NCBI GenBank assembly: GCA_018398805.1
Contig: JAGFBZ010000912.1
Location: 394,780-458,779, forward strand
Reading direction: 5' to 3'
Source of the DNA: Hirundichthys speculiger
Taxonomy: Eukaryota; Chordata; Actinopteri; Beloniformes; Exocoetidae
Length of the DNA: 64,000 nt
Shown here: in pieces, positions 1-11,702 of the stretch
Layout of the letters: the number at the start of each line of letters is the position of its first letter
Position numbering within the stretch: the stretch's first letter is position 1
Translations under genes and position numbers: made by a program
The notes under the pieces: model-generated
The model's input: only the letters and a program-made list of their open reading frames with translations
What the model was told of the DNA's origin: nothing
The model's database searches: none

Positions 1-99
1 AGTGCCCCATGTGGCATTGTTCTTGGGTTGGCCCCATGTGAATTGTGTGCAGTGGTTATGCTCAGACACATGGGTGATAAATGGACATGGACCCAAAAT

Positions 100-494
100 T
101 AGAGATGTTCTGATACCATTTTTTCCCTCCCGATAGCCGATTCTTGGACTGTGAACTACCGATCTGAGTATGATATAAAAAAAAAATAAATAAAAAATTG
201 CACCATGCCTGACTGTAATAGAATCATCATTGTTGTAAAACATTAATAAATACAGCAAATCCAAGTCATTTATTTCTATATTTATTTCCAAAGTATAAAA
301 CAATTTTGCAAAATTAAAAAGTATTTCTTTTTGCTGCTAGTGTGACAGAAGTAGCCAGTAAATAAATCATTAAATATCAAATTATTTGGTATTCACTGGT
401 GCCTGGACTTCCGTACTAACCAATACCGATACCGGCATTTTTGGGAGTATCGGAAGCAATTTTTGATACTGGCATCGGAATCGGAACAACGCTA
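100..494. mobile_element. Short non-autonomous hAT-type element
   Basis: The two ends are imperfect inverted repeats. The left begins TAGAGATGTTCTGATACC, and the reverse complement of the right end begins TAGCGTTGTTCCGATTCC. Flanking 8-mers at 92-99 (CCCAAAAT) and 495-502 (CCCAAAAA) agree at 7 of 8 positions, as expected of an aged hAT target-site duplication. The interior is AT-rich and has no transposase. The superfamily call rests on duplication length and the TAG start. Confidence 0.72.
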
Positions 495-502
495 CCCAAA
501 AA

Positions 503-1688
503 TGGGTGTCTAATCTGGGTCTCCATTTGGGCTGAACCACATAAGGCGAATCCAGTTCGGGCAATTTACACAGGAACCCAGTATGGAACCGGCAGACAGT
601 TCCAGCGTCATTCTTCAGCCCCTTTATATCTCAGATGGGCCCCACATATAAATGTTGGCTGGGTTTACACTCCTGACCAGTTGTGGAGCTTTTGCCCATC
701 AGGGACATCTGATCATCTAAGTTTAACATGAGAAACTGGGCTTTGGTCCTGCAGCTGTATTGTGCTTCATGTAATGTGCTTACAATTGAGGATCTTAAGA
801 ACATCTTTAACCTGGTCTAAATATTAACAGCCCCTTCTTGGTTGGGCCCAAACATCTGGCCCTCATCTAGGCTACTGATGAGGCCAGAGACTCAAGCTAA
901 AAAAAAAAAAAAGAAAAATGCAGATTTGAAGCCATATCTGGTAGGATATCATGACTGAGTTTAGGAAGCTGTAGCAGTCACTCTGAATCAACACCATGAG
1001 TAAAGGCCAAATCTTGCACCATAGCCATGTTACCAATTGGTAATCCTTTTGTGATGACAGTGTAACACAGTCTGCACCACGTAACCTATACAGTGTTCTT
1101 ACGTCCACAGCAACATTAACTCTGCTGTTGTGCTCTTACCGAAAATGAAGCTGGAGAATTTTCTTCACTGGCTGCTTCACCCAAGTTACCAAGTGTCTAC
1201 TTTTCGTTGATTATAAATTCTAGACAAAATTAAGACAGTTTTCCTTGTCATGAATTTTTAGTCGAAAGAGAGAGACTGTCATTCTCTTTATGTGACAGAC
1301 GAGTGTCTCATCACTAACGTTACGTCACAGTCAGTTTTCTGACTGTCGATTGAACGCACCATCCAGGTACTTGCAGTGTACTGCACGATGACAGGATTGT
1401 CAGTGTGAAGACACTTGTGCCCTCAAAAAATCAGATGTATGGGCTCAAAAATGCAAATTACAACACTGATAATGTTTGGCCCCAAACATGCTTTTGTTAT
1501 CTGCGGATTTTCTTATATTTTCTTTAAGAATATTTCCATAGTTGCAGAGATCGTTGAATATTGTTTCTCCCTAAAGATGCAGACAAGAGTATAATATGGT
1601 GAGCTAGAAACACATCAGCACCAAGAAAGAATGAAAGGGAAGCATCCCTTCATTGTTATATAATATATCCTAACTAAATGTGCCGGCT
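503..1688. other. Non-coding stretch, nothing recognised
   Basis: Only short frames without family resemblance or splice context occur here. There is an A-run near 900. No RNA gene, transposon terminus or conserved exon was recognised. Confidence 0.5.
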
Positions 1689-1699
1689 AACTATCAAAC

Positions 1700-2062
1700 C
1701 ATCCATCATCTATACCTGCTTAAGCCTATACAGGGTCACGGGGATCTGCTGGAGTCCTATCCCAGCTCACTTCAGGTGAAAGGCAGGGGTCCACCTGGAC
1801 AGGTCAGCAGTCCATCACAGGGCCACATGTAGACAAACAACCACTCACACTCACAATCACTTCTACGGGCAATTTAGAGCCACCAGTTAACCTGACATGC
1901 ATGTCTTTGGACTGTGGGAGGAAGCTGGAGTACCTGGAGGAAACCCACGCAAGCACAGGGAGAACATGCAAACTCCACACAGAAAGACCCCTGCTGAGGT
2001 TCAAACCAGGAACCTTCTAGCTGTGAGGCAACAGTGCTGACCACCAAGCCACCGTGATGCCC
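1700..2062 (-). mobile_element. tRNA-derived SINE, minus orientation
   Basis: A retroposed element with an 11-bp target-site duplication AACTATCAAAC at 1689-1699 and 2063-2073. Read on the minus strand, it starts with a tRNA-like head carrying a pol III B-box-like GGTTTGAACC, continues through the body shared with 43141-43406, and ends in a tail close to GATGGATGG. It is a full-length relative of the copies near 42.6 and 43.1 kb. Confidence 0.85.
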
Positions 2063-2298
2063 AACTATCAAACATTTCATCTAAATCAGTGGTTCTCAAT
2101 TATTTTCTGGTGCACAGGTGAATGTGAGTGTTTTTCTGCTAAAAAAATTGGCCTAAGAAATTTACGAAATTGCCGGGCTACCACAAATTCAAATACATTA
2201 TGAAAAAAAAAGTTTGAGAGCAAAATCCATGAGTAAGCAGGACCGTGAACGGTGAACCGTGAATGGGCCAGGGTCTACTGTACTCCCTGCACACACTG

Positions 2299-3010
2299 GG
2301 TGCGTTTACATGGGAAGTTTAATTCCTCTTTAATTCAGAATTAAAGTTAAAGCCGAATAAAAGTTACCATGTAAACACTTAATTCCATATGAAAATGTCA
2401 ATTCCGAATTAACTTAATTCCGAAGTAAGTGGCTGGTTTATTCCCATTTTAATTCCGCATTAAGTAATTTCCGCGGTCATGTATACACTCATTCCTCTTT
2501 AAATTAATTCCCGTCTTTCTGCGCATGCTCGTTCTCTTGCCCGTCTGTCGCGATGACGCTTATATTCCGGCAGCACGCAGTAAACGGTGTTCAAGAGCAG
2601 AGATGATTTATTTAATAAATAGCTTGGAGGAACTGGAAATAATTAAAAGAACAGATGGCAGGAAACATAAAAATTGTGAGCTTTTCAAAGCGGCCAGGTT
2701 AAATGAAGGAGGTTTCACAGATAGAGACGCCACCCAGGTCAAAAATAAGTGGAATGTTGTTGCTAACCAGTTAGCTAAGTTTGTTTTCTTCCAGTAGACG
2801 TAAAGATGTCCGCCCCCCCTATCCAATCAGAACCCTTCCCAACCCCCAGACCTAAAGCGGAGTTGGATAAAGCCGAACTAACGTATTTTCCATGTAAACC
2901 TTAATTCAGAATTACTATTTCCATGTAAACTCGAAGGAAAATAGTTTAATTCGGAATTATTTAATTCCTAATTTTAATTCCGAATTAAAAAAACATCATG
3001 TAACCGCAGC
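2299..3010 (+). mobile_element. PIF/Harbinger-type relic
   Basis: About 710 bp bounded by inverted termini: GGTGCGTTTACATG at the left, and GCTGCGGTTACATG as the reverse complement of the right end. The sub-terminal regions are full of AATTCCGAATTAA-like repeats. The interior keeps a frame for a Myb/SANT-like DNA-binding domain, the accessory protein typical of Harbinger elements. No DDE nuclease remains. The 3-bp duplication expected for this superfamily could not be fixed with certainty. Confidence 0.72.
2525..2797 (+). pseudogene. Myb/SANT-like domain fragment of a Harbinger accessory protein
   Basis: A 90-codon frame inside the Harbinger-type relic. Its central part has the arrangement of MSANTD/Myb-like transposon DNA-binding domains: a helix with a LINSLEELE-type stretch, a KHKNCELFKAA segment resembling the second helix, and a GFTDRDATQVKNKWN segment. 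The last matches the family's usual AxQCRxKWKxL third helix, with the conserved Lys-Trp retained. The first Trp of the fold is not evident and the frame ends without the usual C-terminal region, so it is probably a decayed or internally deleted copy. It could still be a DNA-binding peptide if expressed. No exon signals mark it as a host gene. Confidence 0.62.
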
Positions 3011-3132
3011 TACTGTGACAATGAGAGCGTCACTGACACCGACTGGAGCATATGTGCAATTACACTTCATTACAGTATGTTCCAGGGGCCATAAGTGCCA
3101 TACTTTACACGCGCACCCCCTGGCATCGCACC

Positions 3133-3309
3133 CTGGGGCGCCGAAAAGGGGGGGGTAAAGGATACGGATTATAGGGGCCCATGATTGAGGGGGGCCCAGA
3201 GAGGCCCCTAATGATGATCAAAAATAGCATCAACAAATTTCGCCGCTGTGTTGGGGGGCCCGGTAAAGATTCTTTTCATGGGGCCCAAAATCCCTAGCGG
3301 TGCCCACTG
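3133..3309. mobile_element. Short hAT-type MITE, copy 1
   Basis: A 177-bp element flanked by a perfect 8-bp duplication ATCGCACC at 3125-3132 and 3310-3317. It begins CTGGGGCGCCGAAAAGG and ends GCGGTGCCCACTG, a short imperfect inverted terminus. It is rich in GGGGCCC-like runs. A closely similar 165-bp copy lies at 60669-60833 with its own perfect duplication. There is no coding capacity. Confidence 0.85.
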
Positions 3310-3334
3310 ATCGCACCACACCCCCTCCCTTGGA

Positions 3335-3651
3335 GGGGGTATGCTGACATTACCCTGGATACCGTGGCTCTTGATACATCACAAAGACTTGCTGTCTTGG
3401 TCACAGATGCGCCAGCAAGACGTGCACCAACAATTTGTCCTCTTTTGAACTCTGATATGTCACCTATGATGTTGCTTCCCTTGCAATATTTTAAGCAAAA
3501 CTGTTCTTACCCTGATAACTGAACCTTCACACTCTGCTCTTACTGGTGCTGTGTGGAATTAATGAAGACTGGACACCAGGCTGGTCCAGTCTAGCCATGA
3601 AACCTCCCACACTAAAATGACAGGTGTTTCAGTTTCATTGTCAAACCCCTG
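3335..3651 (-). mobile_element. Tc1/mariner fragment with one terminal repeat
   Basis: The segment 3341-3560 is nearly the same as 40456-40680 inside the longer Tc1 copy. It is followed at 3621-3651 by the reverse complement of the terminus that starts that copy (CAGGGGTTGGACAATGAAAC), then a TA dinucleotide as Tc1 insertion requires. The part present covers the transposase N-terminus on the minus strand. The other end is missing. Confidence 0.85.
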
Positions 3652-3796
3652 TACGTCCGGTATTTAATAGAATGTGGCTGAAATTTACCTTCGTGGTAAA
3701 GCCAAGCTGACTTTAACAAGAACACCACCTTAAATCATTTATTTGTGTTGATAATACTGCTTTCATGACTCCTCTGTCCTTCTCCCTTCCCTTCAG

Positions 3797-4006
3797 GCTG
3801 GCTTAACAGTGCGTGCGGTCCAGAAGTACCTGCTCGGTACAGACATGTCCCTGTTCACCACTGAGCACATGGACGGCGGCGCGCCCACCCAGCCATACCC
3901 CTCCAACTCACCAGGAGGCGGCACGACCGAGACCACAGAGACCTACCAGAGCCCACCATTCACCGAGAACAACGCGGCGCCCACGTACCAGGTTCCCATC
4001 TACTAG
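3797..4006 (+). CDS. syngr3: Synaptogyrin-3, terminal coding exon (partial gene)
   Basis: This is the last exon of a synaptogyrin, a four-span synaptic vesicle membrane protein. It opens after a good acceptor (cttcccttcag) in phase 0 and codes 69 residues to a TAG. It starts at the end of the fourth membrane segment (AGLTVRAVQKYL) and covers the cytoplasmic tail. Recalled features of mammalian SYNGR3 are present: LGTDMSLF, a TETYQSPPFTE block, and a C-terminus ending YQVPxY. These separate it from synaptogyrin-1 and -2. Upstream exons lie outside the window, or upstream of the repeats at 1-3.65 kb. Neighbouring znf598 is convergent, as in the human 16p13.3 pair. Which teleost duplicate (a or b) it is cannot be told. 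Confidence 0.9.
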   Translation, partial: AGLTVRAVQKYLLGTDMSLFTTEHMDGGAPTQPYPSNSPGGGTTETTETYQSPPFTENNAAPTYQVPIY

Positions 4007-5345
4007 AAAAGATACACCTGATGGCCGGGACAGAGAAGTAAATGAGAGGAAATTGCTTTCTGTGATTTCTGTTACAAGTGCATTTGCTTATGAGTTGATC
4101 TGGGTTGTGTTTTCTGTAATTGTTAAGAAAAGAAAAAAGACGGCCTCTGCTTCTTTTTTCTCCTCTCGTTCACTGTCCTTATTGAACATTCCAGCTTTAT
4201 CTGCGCTGCTCTTTAGAAACTCTGTTGTTCTCCCGTCAGAGCAGGTAAAACAAAAGAAAAACTAGAGGAGGAAGAGTAGAAAAGGAGGCCACTTTGAAGT
4301 ATTCAAATGAGATTTTGTCATTTAAAAAAAAGACAGACATAGAGGGAACAACAAGTGATTCAAAGACAACAAAGCTGTATTAATATACTGAAAGTAGAGT
4401 AGGGTGCACTCATATGTTGCACCCTATTCTTGTTTTTTTATTTTATTTTTTTTTTTTTTTCATTTATGTGTCAAAACCTACCTTTCATGCCAAACACTGC
4501 AGGGAATTTTCTTTTTTTTTTTTTTTTTTTTAGCTACTGTAACAGCTCTTCTAACGTTCTCTGCTGCGATTACAGGTGATCATCTGCATTGAATTTGCAT
4601 GTTTCCAGACTTAGAGATCAACTAAGTGCCATACTTTACTGTGTGTTTCAGACAGTGACTCAATTAGTAGATTTTCACATGCTGTAAGAACAACGACGTT
4701 TTGTGACCTAGTGCAATATCTCACATTCTTCTGTAGGAATATATATATACTGTACTGTATGTAGGCGAGTTAGCGTATGATTAGGTGAAGTTTAGGCTCT
4801 GTCTCAAATTACATACTAGTCTTTGAACTGTGCTAATTCCTCTCAGGCCAATTCCCCAAGCTGAAATTGCAGATTCGACCACCCTGCTAAAAGTTGCGAG
4901 ATGTTCATGTTAGTTCGCAGTATTTGAGGTGATCAAATAGTCCTCGACTTTGACAAACTTTCCCTGGATGAATGGTTTCATTCACGCTGACGGCTCACTT
5001 TGATCACATCTATGATTAATTCTGGAAACATTAATCCACACTGAATCACTTTTCAGTCTGTTACGTTTCTGTGCCAGGCACGAATGGATTATTAGATGGG
5101 ACTAATGGCTTCCTGTTTTTGGAAACGATTGTTAATATTTCATGTTGGAAAAACAGAGATGCCATCCAGTAATTATTTCCAGCCTGGGGAGGGATCTTAC
5201 AGCTAATTTGAAGGGGTTGAGGAGCCTTTTAGGTGTCTCCTGGTCCATTCACAGTGAAAGAAAATATATTAGGAGTGTGTTATTTGAGACAGTATCCTAA
5301 TCTGAATGTTGTGTAGAATAAAATGAGGTGAGTGAGGATATTTTG
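4007..5345 (+). other. syngr3: Probable syngr3 3' UTR
   Basis: Sequence after the stop has no other gene and contains T-rich tracts (about 4430-4530). A canonical AATAAA lies at 5317-5322 with GT-rich sequence just after, a plausible polyadenylation site. A second AATAAA at 9058-9063, also followed by GT-rich sequence, could mark a longer 3' end. Transcript data would be needed to choose. Confidence 0.5.
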
Positions 5346-7468
5346 GATAAATTAGGTCCATTTTTGTTTACGTTTTTAAAAGCTGCCAAACTGCCCTGCG
5401 TTCTTATTGCCGTCTTCTGCTTACCACGTTACTACTTTGTTGGTAATGTCGACAGGACTTTCAGGGGAACCAACAGATGAGCTTTTATCGAGGTCGGGTT
5501 TGCTGTACGATTCAGTTAAGTCTCAGGCAAAAGAAGAAACAAAACTAATGCTGGGGATCGCTAGCTGGATAATTCATCGATCCTGCCTTTGGATCTGGGT
5601 GGGCGTCGGGTCATAATTAGTTGCCATGGTGACAGGGACTGGGGTTGTGTGGATGTGGGTCACCAGTGACCCTAGTGTAGATAGTAACCACGCCAGCCAT
5701 GTCAATGTGTCGCAGTATCTGTGTTGTGGTTCACATACACTAGTTGTCGGTGGATTTGTCATTTCAATGCGTGTGATCGTGTGAGTGCTTTCATGTCCAA
5801 CAGGTGTACTCATGCACGTGGATTAGCATGCATGAGGGACCTCTAGCTGTGTGCATTAGTGTGCAATGGTGTGGATGTGTGCAATTAACCAACCTGTGTG
5901 CTGCGTAAAAGATTTTTGTTTCTTTGTTTTTTTTCTTTCCCCGACATGCATATGTTGCAGTTTAAGTGCAGAGAAGGGGATCAGGTTCTGTTACAGCATC
6001 TCATAATATCCCAAAAATCAAAAATAGTCTTTTCGCTACACACATAATCAATATCGCTGCCAAGGCATCTGAAATTAAAGAAAAAAGTTGGAAGTTCGGA
6101 ATTTTGATTGTTTTTGGTGGAGAGAGCCAAATATACTGTAAAGGTTTATGTGAAAGTGACCTGTAGAGTGGCCAGCCTGTTCTTCTAATGGATCCAGTGT
6201 AAACAGTGACCTCTGCAGACCAGAGGCGGTACTGCAGCAGCAAGGACAGCTGGAGCTCTTAGAGGTAGTCATGATTATAATGCATGAATATGATATATAG
6301 AACTTATTATTCTATGTAATAGATGTTTTGCAGAGGCTTTCCAGCAGTCAGTTCAGCTAGTAACAGGTTGTCAGAGATGCGCCCGTACTCCCAAACAACC
6401 TACAGTTTTATCAGCCCTGTGACCCAGGTGATCGCTCATATGCATGGACAAGCGTGTAAATGTGTTTTCTTTTTTTCTTTTCTTTTGTAAAGGAACTTTG
6501 AATCAGTTGTAAAAGCAAGTTTAAAAAAATTGACCTGTGGCTGGCGCTATAGGATGCTAATAGACAGAAAATGATGCGGCGTACAGATTCTGTCTGTGCT
6601 TTTAGTCCTGAGGAAAAAAAACAATAAAGACAAAAATTTAGTAATGAAGGATATACATGTAAACTAGAGAAGCATAGTTGTAAAAAGTTGTTATTCTGCA
6701 GATTATGGTAAACTGAAGCCCTTCACACAACTTTGTTACATGCAGGTTTATCATTCGTTCCAGTATTTGAGTTTCCAAGTCATTTCAAAGCAGTCATGTT
6801 AAGGTGAGCCCAGACTGCTTGTTTACATGCAAACATCTTATTCCCCATGTCAGGGGTCAGTGAGTCATTAGGTTGAAACTGAAAAGTAATCCAGCTGTTG
6901 CTGGAAAGTGGGCAGATGTGTTTTTTTAATTTAAAGAATTACTCATTGCGTGTTTGTTTTACAAGTATTCATGCAAAATGGGTTCATTTTATGGACAGTT
7001 GAAATCTTTGCTTACGATTTCTCAAAGCATGCCGAGTTTATTGATTGATTTAACTGAGATCCCACACCAGTGCATTTCCAGAGAATAGCCAAGATGCTGT
7101 CCGTCTGCTGTTCATGTAGCTCAAACATAATCACGAGCCAGAGTGTGAACTCCAGCATTCCCCAGCAGTAGGGGCGCTACTGCCTGGTTCCAGGCGGCCT
7201 CCTTACTGTTTCCACACAGAGCTCTCCTTCGTTTCACCTCTGTTCCTACCTCCCACAGGGGAAACAGAAGGTGAGGTGATACTCTGCCTTGTACTCGTCA
7301 TTGGTTTCACACAGCAGTCGTGGCACATCCGCACTAAAAAGAACATCTTTATAAAGCCACTGCCATGTCATCTGGGGGGTTTTACAGTCCTTGTTAAGCT
7401 GCCATTGGTTCCTTTTGGTAATCACCGAGACCAAAACAGAGGCGGCACTCAGGAAGCCGGGCAGCAGA
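5346..7468. other. Non-coding, no recognised feature
   Basis: Possible extended syngr3 3' UTR or intergenic DNA. Short frames here lack splice signals and similarity to known families. No clear repeat terminus was found. Confidence 0.45.
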
Positions 7469-7995
7469 GGTGAAGATGAGCCTTAAATACTTGGACTCAG
7501 CTCTTCAGAGCGATGGGGAATGTGGACAAGAGGTCAAAGACAGAGTACAGGCAGGGTGGAGAAGTCTGGAGTTGTCAGATAGAAGAGTAGCAGCGAGAGC
7601 AAATGGAAAGGTTTACATGATGGCAGTGAGACCATCTCTGACCAAGAGACAGGAAGCAGATCTGAAAGTGGCAGAGATAGTGATGTTAAGATTTTCTTTA
7701 GGAGTGGCGAGGACAGGATGATATTAGAACGAGCACATCATAGGAACCAGCCAAGGTTAGACGTCTTGGACACAAAGTAAGAGAGGGCAGACTGATGGTT
7801 TGGATACATAATACAATACATTGGTGGAAGAGGCAAGAGAAAAATTAGAAGACCAAAGAGGAGATTTCTGGATGCGGTGAAGGAGGATATTGGTGTGATA
7901 GAGGCAGATGGAGAATACAAAGTAAGTTAGAAATGGATGAGCCGCTGTGATGACCCCTACAGGGAAAAGACAGAAGAAGAAGAAGAAGAAGAATA
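7469..7995 (+). mobile_element. RTE-type LINE, 5'-truncated 3' end
   Basis: The translated sequence carries the C-terminal part of a fish RTE-type reverse transcriptase: a KYLDSALQSDGECGQEVKDRVQAGW block, a GKVYMMAVRPSL block and an LTKRQEADLKVAE..MLRFSLGV block. These are followed, after frame breaks, by the degraded downstream region (GRGKRKIRRPKRRF-like, then CDDPYREK-like). It ends in a (GAA)n run at about 7972-7993, the usual simple-sequence tail. Several frameshifts make it inactive. Confidence 0.85.
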
Positions 7996-10021
7996 TGTGG
8001 GCTCTGCAGAATAATGAGTGACAGGTCTATCAATGACACCTAAGACAAAGACATCAGTTCCACCTTAAATTAGCGATTGCAGCTTTTCCCCTGCTGGATT
8101 CAAACTCAAACCAGTTAAATTTATATCAATGTTAGTGACCAATAATAAAGTTCTTGCAAAATGACTTGTTATTTTCACTCCTTGAACTAAATCAGTTTAT
8201 GGCATGCTTTGAAAAATGCAAGTATGAGCAACCAACAGTGTACTCCTTTAAGTCCTGCTCATTTTTTTTGCAGCAGATACCGTTTGGTTTTGTTGGGATG
8301 ACACTGGGCTAATCCTGGTGGTATTATATACTCTCTGGGTATTATTAGGTCATTTTGGCTGCTGTCAGGTTGTGTTATTGTTCTCGGTGTTTCAGTCTCT
8401 TCAGTCATTGTGGTAGATGAAAAATAATAATAATAATAATACGAACATTCTCTGTGTTTCGTGCTCTGGCCCACGTGCACTACCGTGGTATTGGTTGATT
8501 GTACAAATCTGTATGTTTATGAAGTAAATGGATTGTGTGTGATGCTGTCCAGGGTCTGCTTAGTCCTGTACTGATGAAAACAAGAAAATATTAATTATAA
8601 TTATTTATTACCTAGAATGCACTCACTTTGTTGGTAATTCTCTATGGACCGCTTGTTAAGGGGCCAAAGTCAAAGATTTATGCGATCATTCTGTTGTTTT
8701 GTAAGACTGAGGTAACGTCGAAGATGTTGTATGTATTAACTCACTGAGTTAATGCTGGTGCCATCAGTGCTGTGGTTTCCAGTTCAATACATTGCATGGA
8801 TGTTACAATATAGCCCCGCCTCTACCCCCCTGATTAACATTGATGGTTTAAAAAAAGATTCCCATTAACAAATGAACAAGCAAACGCTGATTATGTAGCG
8901 TGCTACCCCTTTATCATGTTTCTACTGAGTTGTTTTTTTTTTTGTTTTTTGTTTTTCCCCTGTTTAGAAGCTCTTCAGTGTAAACTTGCTGTGTACAGAC
9001 ATGTGTGTCACTGTCTATTACCTGAATGTCTCTGGACTGCAGTCTGACCGTCACTCCAATAAAGAAGAAAACATGTTTTGGACTGCCTGTTCCTGTGGTG
9101 ATTTGTATTATTTTAAAGGTGACTACAACTGGCACATCGAATTAATAGCTCAAACAAAAAGGAAAAAAAAAACAAGACAATTACTATGATCCAAATCTGC
9201 AAAGGCCAGGCGCTCCTGCCATCACAGAGAAGACGCTGCAAGCAATTTGACGAACAAGATGGAACGATAAGCTGCCTAAGATTCTTTAACATCAGAACCA
9301 CGTGAATGTAATTTAAATGTATACGGGACTCACATTTACAAGGGTTCCAGATCGTTTTCATGCAACACCTGGGTGTGTAAATGAGCAGCTGTTTGCCAAC
9401 AAAGTTTTCAACTTTGTCCACCTTCTTAGTAGTCCACCTTCTTAAAGGGGCCAGGCTGGCTCGCAACATTTCTTTGCTGCGAGAGAACGCGCACAACATC
9501 CTGTGATGTTTCCGCAATTTTTTCTTGACATTTTTAAATATTATATATTTCTGAAAAAAATCTGCAAATAACTTAAACCGTGGAACTTAAAGCGCAAATT
9601 GACGAGGGATCACTGTATAGCATTAGGATCCTCCATAACAGAGAAACAGAGCAGTGTAACACTGACAAACTGACGGTCTACATGCTGAGATGCTGTGGGG
9701 TGTATAGGTGGGCTACATACAAGCACAACTAGATGCACAGACCTGTGGGCCAGTGTGTGCTGAGGGACCTGGGAGGGAGAACAAAAGACTGCCTGTGGTC
9801 AGTGGTTGCATCAAAGTATAAACACCATAAATACGCCCCTGGTCACAGCTTGATGGCGTTAAAGTGGAAGTGGACCAAGTGGATGGGAATGACACCACCG
9901 AGGCCAACATTCCTCATTCTATCCAATTATAATTAAACAGATTCTGTATTACAAAGCACATGGCACTGAATTATTTCACCACTGGTCCTTGAAAAGAATG
10001 ATAAACACACAAGGACATTCT
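7996..10021. other. Intergenic between convergent syngr3 and znf598
   Basis: No gene was recognised. There is a (TAA)n tract near 8425-8441, an AATAAA at 9058-9063 on the + strand (possible distal syngr3 end), and several T and A runs. Short frames on both strands look random. Confidence 0.5.
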
Positions 10022-10780
10022 TTTATTGTTTATTTTTAGTTTCCATTTGAAACACTGTGCAACACAACAGCCCTGATGTACCAGTCCAACAAATATGCCA
10101 GATGTCATGAGTGATTTGTAAAAAATAAAAAAGATTTTGTCTATTGAAACAATATTTCGAACGTGAACTGAAATTTGTTCTAATTTGTAAAGCAGCTTAC
10201 GTTGACATGAACTCATAATCCACTCACTCATGTTGTTAACAGGCTTTCCTCTTAATGAGAAAAAAAAATCTACACTTAAATAATGTGCAGAATACTTGAA
10301 TGGAACTCTTATGTTATTTAACCAAGCAGTGCAGCTGGAGTAACGCATACTTTAACTCTGATCTTAACGGGACAGAGCGTCTTCCTCTGTCTATTCAAAA
10401 GCAAAAAGCAAAGTAAAAACATAACGATTTTATGTTGAGTGTTAGGGAGCAATGCAATCTCTGCTTTCACTCAGAGAGGTCTGATTAGATGGGGTCAGTA
10501 CAAGCACCAGCTGGGGACATCCTCAGGATGTGAACTGAAACAAGAGTTAAGATGGAGCATCCTCCTTCCTGAACTATAAAACCATTCGTACAACCCAATC
10601 GATACAATCCTCACCATAAACCATTTTCCTTTATGATGAGGGACAAGCCTGAAACTCCTCTGGGACATGGTCGAGCAGGAAACGGGCTGCTGTTTTCCCA
10701 CATTGGCTGCAGCAGGGGCGACGCCACTTGGCCCCACAATGGCAAACAGAGCAGAGGAAAGGTGGGAGAGGGGGGAGGGG
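10022..10780 (-). terminator. znf598: Probable znf598 3' UTR with polyadenylation signal
   Basis: TTTATT at 10022-10027 is AATAAA on the minus strand, about 750 bases past the znf598 stop. The interval holds no other convincing frame. A nearer signal is not evident. Confidence 0.5.
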
Positions 10781-11702
10781 CTAGCTGATGATACGGCTAA
10801 TTGACTGCAAGGAAGGGAACTCCTCGCTTTCCCTGATGTGCAGAGTCTTGTGGGAGTTGAAGTCTTTGGGGGCCAGTACCTGTCTGCAAGTGGGGCACAC
10901 CTGGCAGTCCAAGTCAGCCGCTGTGCTGGCAGCTGTAGCAGGGCGTCTGCCAGGCATTCTTCTTGTTCTTATTTTTCCGTCCTCCTCCTGCACCTGACTG
11001 CTTCTCCAGAGCCTTGCAGTCTCCGTGGGCAGTCAGGAGCTCCTGCTGCTTGCCTGTGTCCGGTAGGAGCACCAGGAGTTCGTTGAAGATGCGGTTGAAG
11101 TCATCTCCGAGCAGGTCCTTACAGCTGCGGTGGTACTGGGCTGCAGGTATCACACTCTAGAAATGGAGATTAGAGAGGTGAGGAAACTAGTTTCAAACTA
11201 TTAACATGACTGCCTGGCCACTTTTTTCCCCCCTCCTCCTTTTGCTCACCTGTCTGAACTGTGCAGAGTAGTTTTTGAACTGGTTGAACTTAGACTCGTC
11301 ATTGTTAAGATAATTTCTAATGGACTGAATGAGCTCAAGGTTCCTCTGTTGGAAGTCCTCCGGCACCAGGTATCCGCTGGTCGTCACTTTGGGGGGTCTG
11401 GATATTTTTCAGGAAAAAAACAAACAAACAAACATAGAAACACTAGTTTGAACAACACAAGCCCAACAGCAGAGTCTTTTGTTGATCACAGACTAACCAA
11501 GAGAAGATATTTTAGCTGAAAGTGAGATGTGCTCACGGGTTGACTGCAGCGGGTGCAGGCTCCACCACGTTGCTGTTGAGGGGGATTCCAGTAAAGCCCG
11601 GGGGAGGTTTAGGGGCTGGTGCGGTCAAGCCTGGAGGAGGTGGGGGCGCCGCAGAGGCTGGGGCGGCTGCTGAAGCCTTCATTGGGAAGGAGGTCTTAAA
11701 GC
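10781..11702 (-). CDS. znf598: znf598 exons 10-12: Pro-rich region and C-terminal domain, with frameshift
   Basis: Exon 10 (11702-11537) is Pro/Ala-rich (PPPPPGL, KPPPGF). Exon 11 (11397-11250) codes [20 protein letters not shown]. Exon 12 (11156-10781) codes [34 protein letters not shown] and [10 protein letters not shown]. It then shifts frame near 10941-10943 (another CCC run) and resumes as [16 protein letters not shown] and [14 protein letters not shown] before TAG. Both halves align to the mammalian C-terminus, so the shift is real in this sequence. Confidence 0.9.

Noticed and set aside
9113..9517. 134-codon minus-strand frame
   Set aside because: Cys- and basic-rich without domain, splice sites or conserved pattern. 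It lies in the intergenic region between convergent genes.
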